64,000 nt of DNA. Origin: Tanypteryx hageni (Eukaryota; Arthropoda; Insecta; Odonata; Petaluridae). The translations under genes and the position numbers were made by a program. The notes beneath the pieces are model-generated. The model had not been told where the DNA came from. It did no database searches and saw nothing but the letters and a program-made list of their open reading frames with translations. Location: positions 65,033,401 through 65,097,400 of the forward strand of contig CM054118.1 in the NCBI GenBank assembly GCA_028673005.1. Direction: 5' to 3'. Shown one piece after another: positions 10,881 through 23,312 of the stretch. Position 1 is the stretch's first letter; the number at the start of each line of letters is the position of its first letter.

Positions 10881-12660
10881 TGCATTACTTGCAAGTGAAT
10901 AAATATTTGGTACCAATTTATATCGAGGAACAGGCTAGAATCTTGATGGCATTCCTTTGAACTTTTTGTTATCAATAATGTTTACAGAGCGGTGAATAAA
11001 TTAAGTTTCTTTGTAAATATCTCAACAAACATTAACGGAGGGGGGGGGGGGAGGGCGCTTGAGTGCTATTCTCCCGGGGCGACACAATTCCTCCTGCCGC
11101 TCTTGCTTGCAGTTCCTCTCTCGATCTGAAACCGTAACATTGTTTTCACGCCTACGGGTCACATGTGGTTCCATTCCAACGATTTCTCGTTTGGTTCTTT
11201 CAGATGCGGCATCCCATCGAGTGCATTCACATTGCATTTCGCCCTTGCGACTCCCCTTTTAATTCCATATTAATTCGGGGAACGATTATTTGCGATTTAA
11301 TCGGAGTTACCTTCGATTGCGTTTTTATTTTTTATTCCTCTCTTTGTATTATAATTAAAGGACGTTCAATTGCACAAAATATTTTATTTTGTCACCTATG
11401 TATTTTAGCGTATTTTTCCTTATTTTGACGTAATTGGCTGTTTTTCCATTTCTTATGAATTTATCTGTCGGCGTTTAATACTATATCAGATATAACCTTA
11501 TCGTCGATATGCTACATATTCCTCGAATTTCCGCCAAAACCAGGCGACAATTCTTAAGAGATTGATGTGTAGATAAAGCCAATGAAGGGATCTCCATTGA
11601 CGCCAAAGTTATGAGCTGTGGGTGATAATACTTGTTACCACATCTCGGAAAGGGTCCTCTTGAGATTTGAACGGAGTGGCGTGATGTTGTTTTTTAACTT
11701 CAATCTATTCCGTTATCTGTTTGTCTTAAGTGGATTAATGTATTTTCTTTATATCTTAAGGTCGCTTGAATTGCAACTCCTTTTCTTCGGCGCACGCGTA
11801 TATCGGTCAAGGAAAGAAATTTATATATTTTTATTTTAGACGCAGGATAAAAAGTAAAAGTAAACTGATAGTCGCATCACCATTTCATTCATAAATGCCA
11901 CTTTTAGATTTATTTATTAAAGCGAGCCAATAATTTTATATTCATTTGTTTCGGCGCATGCGCCGTTTTTCACACCGTTGTACAATTTGAGCTGCTTGAA
12001 GAGCAGAGGAAAAATACTGCATTTCGTATTAATAACACCCCGATTTAAGGCAATTTAACGCAACTACGGCCGACTTAAGGTGGAACTTCCCGTAAGAGGA
12101 TATCTAAAGGTGCCCGTTGCTGTTTTAGGGTTGATAATAAGTTTTTTGAATGTCTAAATATAGTATTATCTGTATTTCCAATCTCAACTTTTATTGTTTC
12201 TTCTGATATCTCAATTTTCTTCTTGAATTTATCTATTTATAAATTCCTTCATAAGAACCTAGAATTTTACTAAGATTCTTCTGACTAACCTCTCTTGACT
12301 CTCCATTTGGTATAAGTAGCTACAAATCTCCGAAAGTGTAAATTCAAGCTAAGTGGTGGTTAAGGTCAATGTTAAATTCCCCGTTTTCTGTCGTGATTTA
12401 TTTATATTAAGACCTTAAAAAATGTCGGCTCAGCTCACAAGTGAATCATAGTGCCTCTAGCTACGTACAAATAGAAATATGATATGTATAATAATTATAA
12501 TGAGTGCGAAGCAGCAAAAGCTCAAAGCATCGCTGAGGCCGACTCAAGTAGATGTTAAAAAAATATGGATGGGAACTAACTATTATTCTTTATCGTTCGT
12601 CAAATTTCATTTTTTAGCCGTAACTGACGAATTGATGAATGCGTCAACTTTGAGGTAGCA
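10881..12660. other. No recognised gene; contains a G-tract
   Basis: Only short open frames and no known domain. A purine run at 11038-11056 includes a run of ten or more G. The rest is AT-rich with no detected repeat structure. Confidence 0.3.
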
Positions 12661-12664
12661 TTTG

Positions 12665-13206
12665 GGGATAATATTATTTATTTTTTATTTAAAAGATACA
12701 ATACAATTTGGTGATAACCAGGTGGCATGTATGCAAATAGCAGTAATTATAAAATAATTAATATACAAAGAATGCATAAGGTCAAACATAAATATACAGA
12801 TACAAACATTCCCTTGACTAAAAACAAATAATGAACCCGTCTATTTTTTTTACCCTTTGGCTAAGCATTTTAACTTACATTTAAATAATTTAACAGTTTT
12901 TGGGTAGGGTTGGAAGAGTTCCTCAGGCAACTTGTTCCATTCCCTAACACCTCTATTAATAAATGCAAATTTACCTACGTCCGTTAGTGCATTTCTTTCT
13001 TTTGTTTTATGCGAATGGTCATTCCTGCCTATATATTCCGGTTCGCATAGTCTCTCATGCAATTCTTTCCATGCAGGATGGCTACTCCTACTTTGATAGA
13101 TCCCTGCTAGTCTGTTGATTTGATTTGATATTGGCACACTCTTATCACTGTACCGTTTACTAATACACTTTTTACCGTCTATCGAAGTCGATACGTTCCA
13201 TGTCAA
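12665..13206 (-). mobile_element. Non-LTR retrotransposon, 5'-truncated C-terminal fragment
   Basis: Minus-strand frame 13206-12850 (118 codons) contains CISKRYSDKSVPISNQINR, then AFINRGVREWNKLPEELF and a stop. The FINRGVREWNKLP block is the typical C-terminus of Jockey/CR1/R1-like non-LTR polymerase proteins. About 190 bases of 3' UTR follow, ending in an A-rich tail near 12665. The 5' side stops abruptly after 13210, consistent with 5' truncation at insertion. There is no reverse transcriptase catalytic core, so it is not functional. Confidence 0.75.
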
Positions 13207-13209
13207 TTT

Positions 13210-14417
13210 GTGGGTAATTTAAGTCGGAAAAATTGCGTTGTCCTGTCCGGCTTCTCCATGCGAAATAAAGAAACGCTTCATTCCTCTCCGTCCTTCTTAT
13301 TTTACGAAAGGGTGAACGTATTTACTGTCGTGCTTTGTGTCGTTCTCCGTTCGCTGATTCATTGGTTATTTTTTCCACTCATCCCCGGTTTGACAAAATA
13401 ATTAGCGTTCATTAATTGGACTTGCCGATCGTTCTTCGACGCGACTGTATGTCCCAAGGTTTCGTGGCAGCGAAAACTTATGGCTGATTCTTCTATTTGC
13501 TGTAATTCATCAAGCTGGGACCTGAGCCGAGTAATCGTCTTTAATTACATTTAATGTGGTGTGTCGAGTGCGTGAAAAGGAGTTTTTATTTCGCGTTTCC
13601 TTCATTATCGAAAAACAAATGCCTTGGAAAATTTCCCCTAACGCTTGTAGCCTTTTTATGGCTTACTTGCATCTTCTAAGTCATTAATTCTAATTGCGTT
13701 TAACCGCAGTGTCGGCGTCACGTTGTAAAGACATGCTATTCGGCGAAATTTCTGGGTTCGTCTACGGTTTGGTCTATGGCTTCTTACTTTTCTATTATTG
13801 GTGTTTTAGAGTATTAGCTACGTATGCTACACCTAATTCGCTAGGAAAGTAGCCTTGGTTTTGTGTGAAAATCTGAAATACCGCAAGTAGAAAAGCCGGG
13901 GAAAGTGCCGGAAATATAATTTTGTTAAATAAACAGCTCTTCAAAAGTTGGCACGTAAGTATAAAAAATTGGAAACAATAAGTGCTTATCTTACGGTCAG
14001 AAATCTCAGCAGAAAGGTCTTGAAGCGATCCCCGAAATGTAAGTAGTGGCAGCTGGAAATGAACCCCAAAAAGTGCTCCGTGATGAATTTCTGGCAACGC
14101 AGGGATCAGATAGATTTTCTTTGTAAAATAGATGGCAAAGTATAGCATAGGGCAGCAAGATTCGTGAAACAAATTTACGATCCTATGTATTGTGTTACTT
14201 GATTACATACTAAAGCTTCGCGGCCCCCGAGAGCTCTCTATGCGACCCGCGAAGCTATGATGAAAAAGTGGTCGATAAAATTTGTTATAGACAATTTCAC
14301 ATTTTTTCATTATAATTATCATCTCAAAACCTTCTTTTCTGGTGGAGCTTTAACACGAGTAATTTATTTAGACTTGATTTTCGCTAATATGAGACCACAG
14401 AATTCCTTGGTAACTTT
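13210..14417. other. No recognised gene; includes a small hairpin
   Basis: No protein motif was found in either strand. A GC-rich 10-bp stem occurs at 14214-14256 (AGCTTCGCGG against CCGCGAAGCT), in a style seen within hAT elements, but without other support. Confidence 0.3.
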
Positions 14418-15180
14418 TAATGTACATCTACATCATACCCTGCAAGTCACCTTTTCGGTGGATGGCAGGGGGTGCAGTGCACCAAGGGTCCATAGTTTTC
14501 CTACGTTATCTTTTTCTATTATGGTCTCTTATCGTCCTAGGGAAAAACGATCCTCTATATCGCTCCGTTCTACAGTCGATCTCGCGAATCTTATCCTCAC
14601 TGTCCTGCCTTCCGAGATGCGTCGGGCTTCTGATAAGTCCTACTACCTCATTCGCTAGTCCCTCCGACATAAATTTTTCCAGTAGTTTAATTCTAGCCTG
14701 CAGCCTACGTTCCTCTAACGATGTCCATTTCAGATTTTCTATTAATGATGTTACGCTTTGTTTACTATCGTAATTCCTCTTAACAAATCTAGCTGCCCTG
14801 CGCTGAACCTTTTCTATCTCGTTAGCGAGTCCCTTTTCGTAAGGATCCCACACAGCTGAAGCATATTCGATCTGCGGTCGAACCAAGGATAAATAACATA
14901 ATTCTTTCACTTTTTCGGAGCCATTTCGAACTATTCTCCCTATAAAGGCCAGCTTTTTGTTAGCGGCACCTATCAGTCGGCGAATGTGGGTGTCCCACGA
15001 GAGATCACGATGGATCGTGACTCCAAGGTATTTAATCGAGTCTGAAACTGGAATCTCTACTCCGTCCAACGAATAATTATTATTCAACGAGATACTCTTG
15101 GTTCTCCAGAAGTTGATGATGTAAACACTCTTCCGGCTCACCGAACCTCTCGTAACTTCAAGTGCGGCCCTCCTAATCAT
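14418..15180 (-). mobile_element. Non-LTR retrotransposon (CR1/Jockey-like), 5'-truncated 3' end
   Basis: Minus-strand frame 15180-14506 (224 codons) holds IKYLGVTIHRDLSWDTHI, then LCYLSLVRPQIEYASAVWDP, IEKVQRRAARFV and GSFFPRTIRDHNR. These are the thumb and C-terminal landmarks of non-LTR reverse transcriptase proteins of the CR1/Jockey group. The YADD catalytic motif is absent, lying beyond the truncation. RTIRDHNR replaces the usual RTI-WN and runs into TAA. The 3' UTR ends with GTATGATGTAGATGTA, a short-repeat tail at 14418-14435 typical of this kind of element. Its 5' end abuts a hAT end. Confidence 0.85.
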
Positions 15181-15189
15181 TCACAACTA

Positions 15190-15228
15190 TGAATGCGGCC
15201 CGCCATGTAAAAAGGTTGGGCTCCACTG
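15190..15228 (-). mobile_element. hAT element end fragment
   Basis: Read on the minus strand it starts CAGTGGAGCCCAACCTTTTT then ACATGGCGGGCCGCATT, the same sequence as the complete hAT MITE end at 47441. TTGTAGAG follows outside on the plus strand and could be the target site. The opposite end was not found; the retrotransposon at 14418-15180 replaces the expected interior. Confidence 0.6.
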
Positions 15229-15239
15229 TTGTAGAGTAT

Positions 15240-15768
15240 CTCCAATAGCCATAACAAGGTTTGTGTCCATAAGACGAGCTAGATAATTTTGTAGTGATTA
15301 TTAACACCGGTTTGCCTGCAGCGAGTTGCGCGAGGGAATTAGGCTTGGGGTTTAAACGCAAAATTAAAGTGACGATAAAGAAGTTCCTCAATGGAATACC
15401 TTGGATCTGAGTCACCTGCGTAGAGCAGCGGAAGGGGCGAGCGAATTGTAAGCGTGAGTGGAAAGGTTGGAGAGAGAGAGGGGGGGGGGAGCGGACAATC
15501 GAATGGTTGCCTCACCCGCCGTCGCCGGTTGAAGATGGAACCTGTGACCGGGAAGTCGTATTTCGCAATCGACTCGTCACGTGGGGGGTGGTCACCCCGG
15601 TGAAGGGGCTTATAGGAAGTCAGGGGGAGGTGAAGGCAGCAGGTGGGCAAGGATGTAGGCTAGGGTCGCGGCGGGGGTCCGATGGAGGCGTCTGGTCGTA
15701 AGGTCCTCCCCACCTAGGAAGGGGGATGACGCGTGTAGACGCCATGTGGCGAATCGTGTCGGGCCTAA
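15240..15768. other. GC- and G-rich stretch without a supported gene
   Basis: Includes a GA-rich run with ten consecutive G near 15480 and a GC-rich block to about 15760. Overlapping open frames occur on both strands, as expected of GC-rich sequence, and none has a recognisable motif. Confidence 0.3.
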
Positions 15769-16527
15769 AGGTGAATTTACACGGTTCAATGCCATCGAGC
15801 AATCCGATTGAATCGGCAGCATTATTAAACTTCCGCATTGAAATAGAAGTTGTTTTTACGAATCAATGAAATTGATATCACCAATTCAATTGAATATGGC
15901 GACAAATAAAATCGTTCGTGCGGGTATTCGCGTTATCTGTGACCATTTAATACACGAGTGCTATAAAATACTATCAAAAATTGAGAAAAGAAAAACTACG
16001 TTTTTGGATAAGGAGATGGATCATGAGACGAGATATTTTAGGAGCATCGGAATCTTTGTTGAGTGAATGTGGTTTTCTCTGGCATTCACGATTTTATAAT
16101 CAGTTTTTGCTATTCCACAAGCACTCGTAGTTTTTTATCAAGTCCAAAAACAACGGTGTATGATCTTCTCTCCACTTAAAAACCTGATTCTTCTGTACAA
16201 TTCCCGGAACGAACCAACACAACTCGCTTTCTTCAGTTCACTTGTCATTCACGGCTTAAAACCAGAGCATCTGTGATGTCTCGAGACGAAAATGCTTTCA
16301 ATGCTATTCAAATTCCCTTTACACTAATCAATCATCGTTCAATGTGGGTGATTCATTCCCATTGCTTCCATGGAATTGAACAAAAGTAGAGCTCGATCCT
16401 ACTTCATGCAATGTTCAATGCGATTGCTCAATGACATTGAATTCCTGTTCACACTTTTCAATTTTTTTTTTCAATTTGGATGATTCAACCGGATTGTTCA
16501 ATCGAATTGAACCGTTTAAATTTGCCT
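15769..16527. mobile_element. Non-autonomous TAA-flanked DNA transposon (PIF/Harbinger-like), 759 bp
   Basis: Terminal inverted repeats start AGGTGAATTTACACGGTTCA and its counterpart reads AGGCAAATTTAAACGGTTCA from the right. TAA flanks both ends (15766-15768 and 16528-16530). A three-base TAA/TWA target is characteristic of PIF/Harbinger. The arms extend inward with GAGCAATCCGATTGAATC against GAACAATCCGGTTGAATC. No transposase frame is present. Ends resemble those of the element at 23024. Confidence 0.78.
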
Positions 16528-16530
16528 TAA

Positions 16531-19500
16531 CCGACCCGACCTGCGCGCCTCTTCAAAAGGCGCGGTGAGTGGTCCCCTGGCCGCTCTCGTGCCGATGGAC
16601 TCGTCGATAAGACTCCAACCACGGCTCCCAATAGGGCACCAAAAGGCCTCTCGAGTCGCCCACCAATCGATACGAGGTCATCTCCACGTCTCCCTTTGTC
16701 TACATTTTCGATCATCTCAATAATGCAAAAAGATCGCATGGTCTTCGATCCATCTGATTTATTAATTCATATTTATATTGGTGCTTAATATTTTCAGTTC
16801 GCAGATTAAGAAGCTCGGATGAAATTGAAAAAATAGAAGTTACATCGACGAAGATTGGTTTTCATTTTGAAATTTGAATATTTTGACCAAATAATAATAT
16901 TTTCATCCCGCCGGGAACACGACATACGTTATCATTCATATTCCACGGGAGTATCTTCTACGACCTGGTTTGAACAGAATTTTTGTCCGTATGGTTCACT
17001 GCATTCGTTTCATCTGACTAGCACCGTCTCTGCTCCAGCCCGAGGAAGTTTTATTTGACCTGACCGTTATTGTAACTTGAATGGAAGTAGTCTGCTGTTC
17101 GTTTCTCAATTCTGGTTGCGTGATGTACGGTATTTTGTGTTGGCCTTTTATTTTATTTGTGGGAATTAGGACCGAGAAGAACTTTCTCCCGAGGAAGATT
17201 ATTGAAATATAACTAAGTCCTAGAAGTTGTGTGATTTCCAGATCAAATGAAATGAAAAATTGGCATTTCTAAGGGCATTATATAGTCCCTGTTATGTATT
17301 GTTACGTATTGTTCTAATGGAAAAAATCCTCCCTAGCTGTATTTGCGTAAATTATGGGGAAGGGGGATTTTTTCCATTATATAGTTCGCCGTAGTCTCGT
17401 TTGATTATTAATAATTAACCGTTGTTTGTTTTGTAAAGATTGTTAATTCCTGCTATGTCTAGAATGTATAATTTGGGGATTGCAATGAATGAAACTGAAA
17501 GTTACTCCGCGTTCAATTTAATCCAAGATCGCTTGTTTCTTTTCTGCCGTGTGTTTCATCAAGCTTAGTAATTTTTTATTTTTTTTGGCAAGCATGTTTG
17601 TCGTTTTTTTTAATTAGAAAGCCTTTATCCTTGGACAGTGTCATTTGCCATTTTATAAAGAATAATTTATTTAGGTTGTACAATTCAATTTCGTAATTGT
17701 ACTGAAAATGTTAAGGTTATTAGGAGAAAAAATATCGCTCATTTTCTTTACGATATCTACTCTGCATCATACACTGTAAGTCACCCGACGTTACATCTCG
17801 AACTCCCAAACTAATTTCCGAAGGATTATCGATAAGTTTTGTAAATCTTTTTCTGACAAATTTCTTGATGTAAAATATACAGCGAGCGCCGCATGTACGA
17901 GTATATTAGAATTGTGGACGATTTTCCGTAAATACTTTGAAGTTCGATTTTAACCTTTTTGTATGCTTTCCGCTTTTCTACGGACGAGGATTTAATTAAT
18001 TTTGGCTTCCCTGCGTCACTCTTCCAAGTCGATTTCTAGATCGTCCCCGAACTCCATATCTCTTCCTTCGCTCGCCTTTCGTCGATATTTCTCTTTTATC
18101 TTCAAATCCTCGGGTCTCGTAGTTTGGGTTGTGTTTTCTCATACCCTCATCTCTTTCTTTCTGCGGTATCATAATCCAATGACGCATTCATTCCAATATT
18201 TTGATCTGCCTTTATTGTATTTTTTATCCCATTTCTCACTCCTTTTGTTTCTCGTCCAATCACTGTATAGTTTTCCTCGTGTTGTATCAACCTCGCCACA
18301 TATGTCGTTATTGTTTCCTTGTATTTTGTTGTTTCGACGAAGGTTTTTGCCTCGGGATAGTATCTTACCAGGCGATTGTGATTTTTTTATCTGGTTAACT
18401 TGATAGGTGACGAAAATTGAGATGGTGCGATAATTTCCTAATATTATGACTATTTTCAATAATTCCATCTCTTCTTAGTTTATTCTCCTTCCGATGAGTC
18501 TTATCGAGCGCATTTTAGCTCTCCTTTTGTCCGCTCAAAAGCTTAAACGGAGGAAATCCCATATGCTGACCTACATCCACAGACTTGAAAGATCGCGCAA
18601 TACGTAATATCTTATGGAATCTTATTCCCGAGCCAAAAGCATTCGTTGCTCGAAGAAATATTTCTGTTGTCCCGTTTTATCCTATGTTTAGCGATTCGTT
18701 CATCTTGTGAAATTGGAACTTTTTAAATGGGAAATTTTATAAAATACTTAGAAAAATGTATTTGGAGAACATCTTTTCCGCTTTCTAATTAGCATTAGTA
18801 ATTCATATAATATGCATTGCGTCAACCATAAATAAAAGACTTGGAGAAAGGGAGCATTTGCCCCACTGATTAAAATTATTCCATTGGTATCTGTTACTTC
18901 GCGAGGTAAGGTGGTCACGCTGCCTTATTTATTTTGCACCGTAGCGTTTAAAACTTTCTCAAGACCTGGTCCGTCTGTCTCACATTTTGCACAATATTTG
19001 TTGTTATTATTAATCATCGCATCTCCAATTATACCGCGATGAGAAAGTAATTCGTCTTTTCCTGCCTTTCCCTCGCGATGTCAACAATTTTATTTAGCTC
19101 TTCGTGGAAAGATTTAAAAGGAGTCGCTAGTTAACCAGCGATCGCTTGTGAAGGAGTGCCTTTGAGCAATCGTAGGCGAATAAATTGATAGAGGAGAAAT
19201 GAATGCGAATCCTAGCGTAATCCTAAATCCTTGCGATATTTAATGTGCATTTAGAAGAACGTTGCGAACCTGTGAATGAAAAATACCTGCAACGACGATA
19301 ATACAATAAGGTACTGGTATTTAACTTAAAGAAACCGATATTAACACAGCTCGTTTCGTGTATTACATGTTAAATCGCTCGAAATTATCCTCTAAGCACC
19401 AAATTTATCGGTTTAGATTAACATTTTCCAGGCGGTAACAAAGCTAAATTTCTTAATTTGTTGTCCTCTTCAAAAATAGCCACGTAAAGATTAATGCAAG

Positions 19501-19920
19501 GAAAATCCACGCCGTGGCGCGCCGTAGAGGAAGAATAGCCAACGCCAATAAAGGGTACAAATGGATTCATGCCTAATATAGTCTATGAATACTTTTAAAT
19601 TGAGTAATGAGTTTTAAGTAATATTATAACATTGTTATCATTTACCATTGACATTGAAAGATATTTCGCAATATAAATCAATGCATCTGCCTACATTTGT
19701 TCGGCAACCAAGTTGTCGTTTATTGTATACGTTTTGGCTAATAGTATTGACATAATACACATAATTTTATTGCGGCTTTAAAGGCTTCGGTGCATCTATC
19801 CATGTGAATATTAAGTAAGACGTTAATCCATAATTATATTAATGGTAAAACTTTACAACACAATACATAAAATAGTAAATGTTAATGTAAACATCGCTTG
19901 CTTAATTAATGAATGGAGAA
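16531..19920. other. No recognised gene or repeat
   Basis: About 3.4 kb of AT-rich, probably intronic sequence. Open frames are short and overlapping, and none carries a known motif. I see no tRNA, tandem array or paired inverted repeat. Confidence 0.3.
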
Positions 19921-19924
19921 CGTT

Positions 19925-20147
19925 TGGTTAAGTTTGGATCTTTTTTGTGGGGGCTACACCCCCGAACCAGCAATTCAAAATTTGGAGTACCCAACAGCAA
20001 AATTAAGTAAATATCAAAATTCATTGTATTATTTTTATTGTAATATGACATCAAAAGTGATATTTCAATAAAAATAATAAATAATAAAAATTGGTTGCTA
20101 CTTAAAAGAAAATTCTTTCCCGAACGACGCCGGGCATTTCAGCTAGT
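19925..20147 (+). mobile_element. Non-LTR (RTE-like) 3' end, fragment
   Basis: The segment ends CCCGAACGACGCCGGGCATT then TCAGCTAGT. A self-complementary CCCG-CGGG block followed by CTAGT is a common terminus of short dispersed arthropod retroelements. The inverse arrangement occurs at 32573 (ACTAGCAGATGTACCCGGC), showing a shared family. No coding part is recognised. Confidence 0.45.
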
Positions 20148-20744
20148 CTGTTATATTGCTCAGGGCGTCATTTGTATTCCGCGTGTTTCTTTTATATTTG
20201 TTTCTTGTTGCGTTTCAATTACACGTAGATACTCATTATGTCAAGAGAATAATCCACGGAATTATATCGAGAAACAAAGAGATGACGGAAGTATCTAGAG
20301 AAAATGCTTTTTGTGCAAACGCTTTCGCGTCGTGCGGTGCAGCTCGTGGGCGAAATTGCATTGTTGAGATAGAAGAGGAAAAAAGCCTCGAGGAAGCCTT
20401 TGCCGCTGGACACTCGACACTCGTGACCTTCGCCGTTTTGTGCTCAGTCTTAATTCAGCAGGCGTTGCACTTATTAAAGTCGTGACTGCTTACAGATCTT
20501 ACGCGTACCGCCGCGTGACCTACTATCTTATCCACTCTAGCAAAACACGTGCCGTTCTTTAATGTTTTCAGACACGTTTCGTTTCCAACGTAAGCGCCTA
20601 TTAGCTTCGTTCTATCCGTCCGTCCGTCCGGGTGTTCGTTCTCGTCTTCTACCGAACGGTATTTCGTCAACTTCGGTATTTATACCTATAGGGAAATGCA
20701 GTAACAAATTACGTACTTAAATGATTCACAGGACCCATTTGTAT

Positions 20745-21375
20745 CGTGGGAGTGGCCGTTATCAAGAAAATCAAACTAGAAAGTCTTTGGACAAAAAATT
20801 CTTGCATAGCTACCTCATTGTTGGGAATGATTTTGAAACGAGAAAAAATTCTGATATGACCAGGAATCGAACCCGGGTCTTTCGCTTGCCGGGCGGATAT
20901 TCTACCACTGAACTACCGTAGCAGATATTTTTTCCCGTTTCAGAATGTACCCGCGGCAGTTCAGTGGTAGAATATCCGCCCGGTAAGTGGAAGACCCGGT
21001 TTCGATTCTCGGTCATAGCAGATGTTTTTTTTATTCCCAACTTTACAGCTAATGCCTGTCTGCTTAGGATCTTATGATCATTTCATTCCATCAATACTTA
21101 ATTGTTGTTAACAAAAACAATCTTCGTAGTAAATAAGATCTGTTATAATTATGAAAATATGTTTAATATCATTACGTGTCCATGTAAAATTTTGTAATCG
21201 GAAGGTAATTGACTAACTACAAACTACGTAAACAAATATTACAACTATTTAAGTGAGGGATGTTTAAGATAATTTCCAATTGTTTGATTAATTACAACTG
21301 ATTAGAAAATAAATCTGTAAATAAAAATGTAATATTTCCTCGGCATCATTTGTCATATATCGTTTTGCAGTATTC
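20745..21375 (+). repeat. Dispersed repeat, copy 1, interrupted by tRNA-like foldback element
   Basis: Shares blocks with 23585-24015: CAAGAAAATCAAAC near the start, AACAAAAACAATCTTC in the middle, then GATTAATTACAACTGATTAG and AATATTTCCTCGGCATCATT. A reversed third copy lies at 45960-46150. No coding motif. Insertion of the foldback element at 20820-21041 separates the first two blocks. Confidence 0.6.
20820..21041. repeat. tRNA-like inverted dimer (foldback SINE-like element)
   Basis: The element starts GTTGGGAATGATTTTGAAAC and ends ATTCCCAAC. It holds two tRNA-like units head to head. The first is on the minus strand (20850-20925), the second on the plus strand (20949-21021), separated by about 23 bases. 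Both show the A box TTCAGTGGTAGAAT and B box GGTTCGATTC (second copy GTTTCGATTC), closest to tRNA-Gly. The anticodon loop is CCGGCAA or CCGGTAA, with C instead of U before the anticodon, so neither should work as a tRNA. Confidence 0.8.
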
Positions 21376-23020
21376 CGTCATTAAATTACGTTTATTAATT
21401 CACCAACTTAGGGAAGGGAAGAAATTCTTAGTAGGCAGAGATACATAATCGAGTCGTGGTGTTATGCTGTTTTATGGTATGCTTTCGTTCAACTTACGTC
21501 GTTAAGTTTCAAATACTCCATCGCACGAAACGCGCCTATGTTTGATACCCTGGACACTTTCCTAACTTGTTTTATTATTTTGTATCTGTATGTGCTTGTG
21601 CGTAGAAATGGGTCTATGCCGTTTTTTAAATATGAACTTCTCGTGTCTAGGGGTTATTCCTCCGTGATCCTGTTCGATTTATCACACTCAAATATCGACA
21701 AAATTATTGTAATTTTCATTGTCCAAACGGAAGTCATTTCATGTAAGTACCCTTTATTTATACTGCTGCTAATAATTTCTCATTGAAATACCGTTTAAGA
21801 AAATGATAGTTTCTGTTTTGAAGATGAATCTCAATTTTTTTATTTTTTGACTACAGTCCTCGGTTAATTGAAGCCTATCATTGAAGTAATGTCCCTCGAA
21901 GCCATTTGCTGCTGATTGTATTGCATAATGTTGCTGTTACGCAAAGAAATGCGTCATTTGCCCTGTCTGGTTCCATCCTTCAGTCTTGTTCATTCCAAAA
22001 ATTTCTATATGCCATGTCAATCCTTCTTTTATTTCTGAAATTATATTATCTTGGTGGCTAACATCTCGTAATTATATCCTTTATTGATAATTACGTATCC
22101 GTTCGTTTAATCCTTTCTTCGTCATTTTTCCCTAACGGAAGTAACTCTTACTCCATCATTCTTTTTATTGTACGTTCTGGCCCGTAATTTTCTCTTTCCT
22201 ATTGCATTTCCTCTTTCCTATTGCATTTCCTCTTTTGCTCCAGTTCCAAAGACTATTATTGGCAATTAACTTCGTTACTTGCCCACAAGACTACATTTCT
22301 ATCGCAAGATTCTGTGGTTATTGTTTCCATTCTGCCTTATTTCGTGACTTTTATTAGATTGGGTGATCATTTAGAAGCATAAGCGAATTGGAGGATAAAT
22401 CCTTCGGTGTAAATTTTTTAAGCTGCTTGTTTCTTTTAGAGTGGAGGATTTTGGGATCGTAAACCTCTCAATCATCAACGTTCTGTCGGACTGATAGGTA
22501 ATGTAATCTTTGCCTCTTATCTTAGGTTTTCCTTATTCTTTTTGAGTCATTTCCCGTAACATCATCAAAAGTTGGCGTTTTCTCCTTTCCCGTGTTTCTT
22601 TTTCTACCGCTTGTTCCTTCATCGCATTCCTTATCGCTCCATCCCCTTTTCGGACCTACCCCAACCACCTCAATGTATCATCCTTCTCTCTCTCTCTTGC
22701 TTTCAGCACAACCCTATTTATCTTCCTTCTCTGCCCAGCTGATTTTATAAACCCTTTCCAAACCGATCTCAAGCACTTATAAATGAGGCTGTCCCTTTTC
22801 TTGTTTCCAATGTACTCGTATGTCCCTGGTATAAAGCCGAGTTCACCTTGAGATTTATATTTATGGTTTGTTGGTTTGCCAAGCTGCTTATAAAGCTGAC
22901 TGTGGTGTTCTTTTTCGGGATTTGAAAAGCTTTTCGTTTCCCCAAAATAGAGCGTTTTCATTCAAGACATGATGTATGTCCGGAATGTTTATCGGTAGGT
23001 TTTCTTAACGAAAACGATAA
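21376..23020. other. No recognised gene or repeat
   Basis: AT-rich sequence with pyrimidine-rich patches (22140-22700). Open frames of up to about 100 codons lack any known motif. Confidence 0.3.
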
Positions 23021-23023
23021 TAA

Positions 23024-23312
23024 AGGTTGATTCACAATTAACGACACGGCAAAGACACGGGCGGCAACGACACGACAACTACCCCAGTCTCTGTTCGTAT
23101 GTTAGCGAGAAAACCAATGCACCCGTCCACACCAGGACGGCAACGACACGGCAAAGACACGACACGACCGAGTATTCTTTTTGAGCATTGTCGCTGTCGT
23201 GTCTGTGGCGCGTCGTGCCGTTGCCGTGCATTGGTTATTTCGCTAACAATCCGAAGCCGTCGTGTCGTTGTCGTCCCGTGGCTTTGCCGTGTCGTTAAGT
23301 GTGAATCGACCT
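23024..23312. mobile_element. TAA-flanked foldback MITE (PIF/Harbinger-like), 289 bp
   Basis: The ends are AGGTTGATTCACAATTAACG and, read from the right, AGGTCGATTCACACTTAACG. TAA lies on both sides (23021-23023 and 23313-23315). The inverted repeats continue inward as ACACGGCAAAGACACGG-type blocks, so most of the element can fold on itself. It is markedly GC-richer than its surroundings, with repeated CGACACGGCAA units. No transposase frame. Confidence 0.85.

Noticed and set aside
10248..10902. Overlapping 120- and 123-codon frames
   Set aside because: They fall in a patch of transposon-end-like sequence and show no domain.
13795..14172. 125-codon minus-strand frame
   Set aside because: No known motif and ordinary composition for AT-rich noise.
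18002..18403. 133-codon frame and its antisense 99-codon frame
   Set aside because: Overlapping frames on both strands, Ser/Phe-rich from pyrimidine-rich sequence, no motif.
20850..20925. Functional tRNA-Gly gene on the minus strand
   Set aside because: A and B boxes are present, but the anticodon loop lacks U33, the acceptor pairing is imperfect and the sequence recurs as part of a foldback repeat.
20949..21021. Functional tRNA gene on the plus strand
   Set aside because: Mirror copy of the previous one with a mutated B box and weak acceptor stem.
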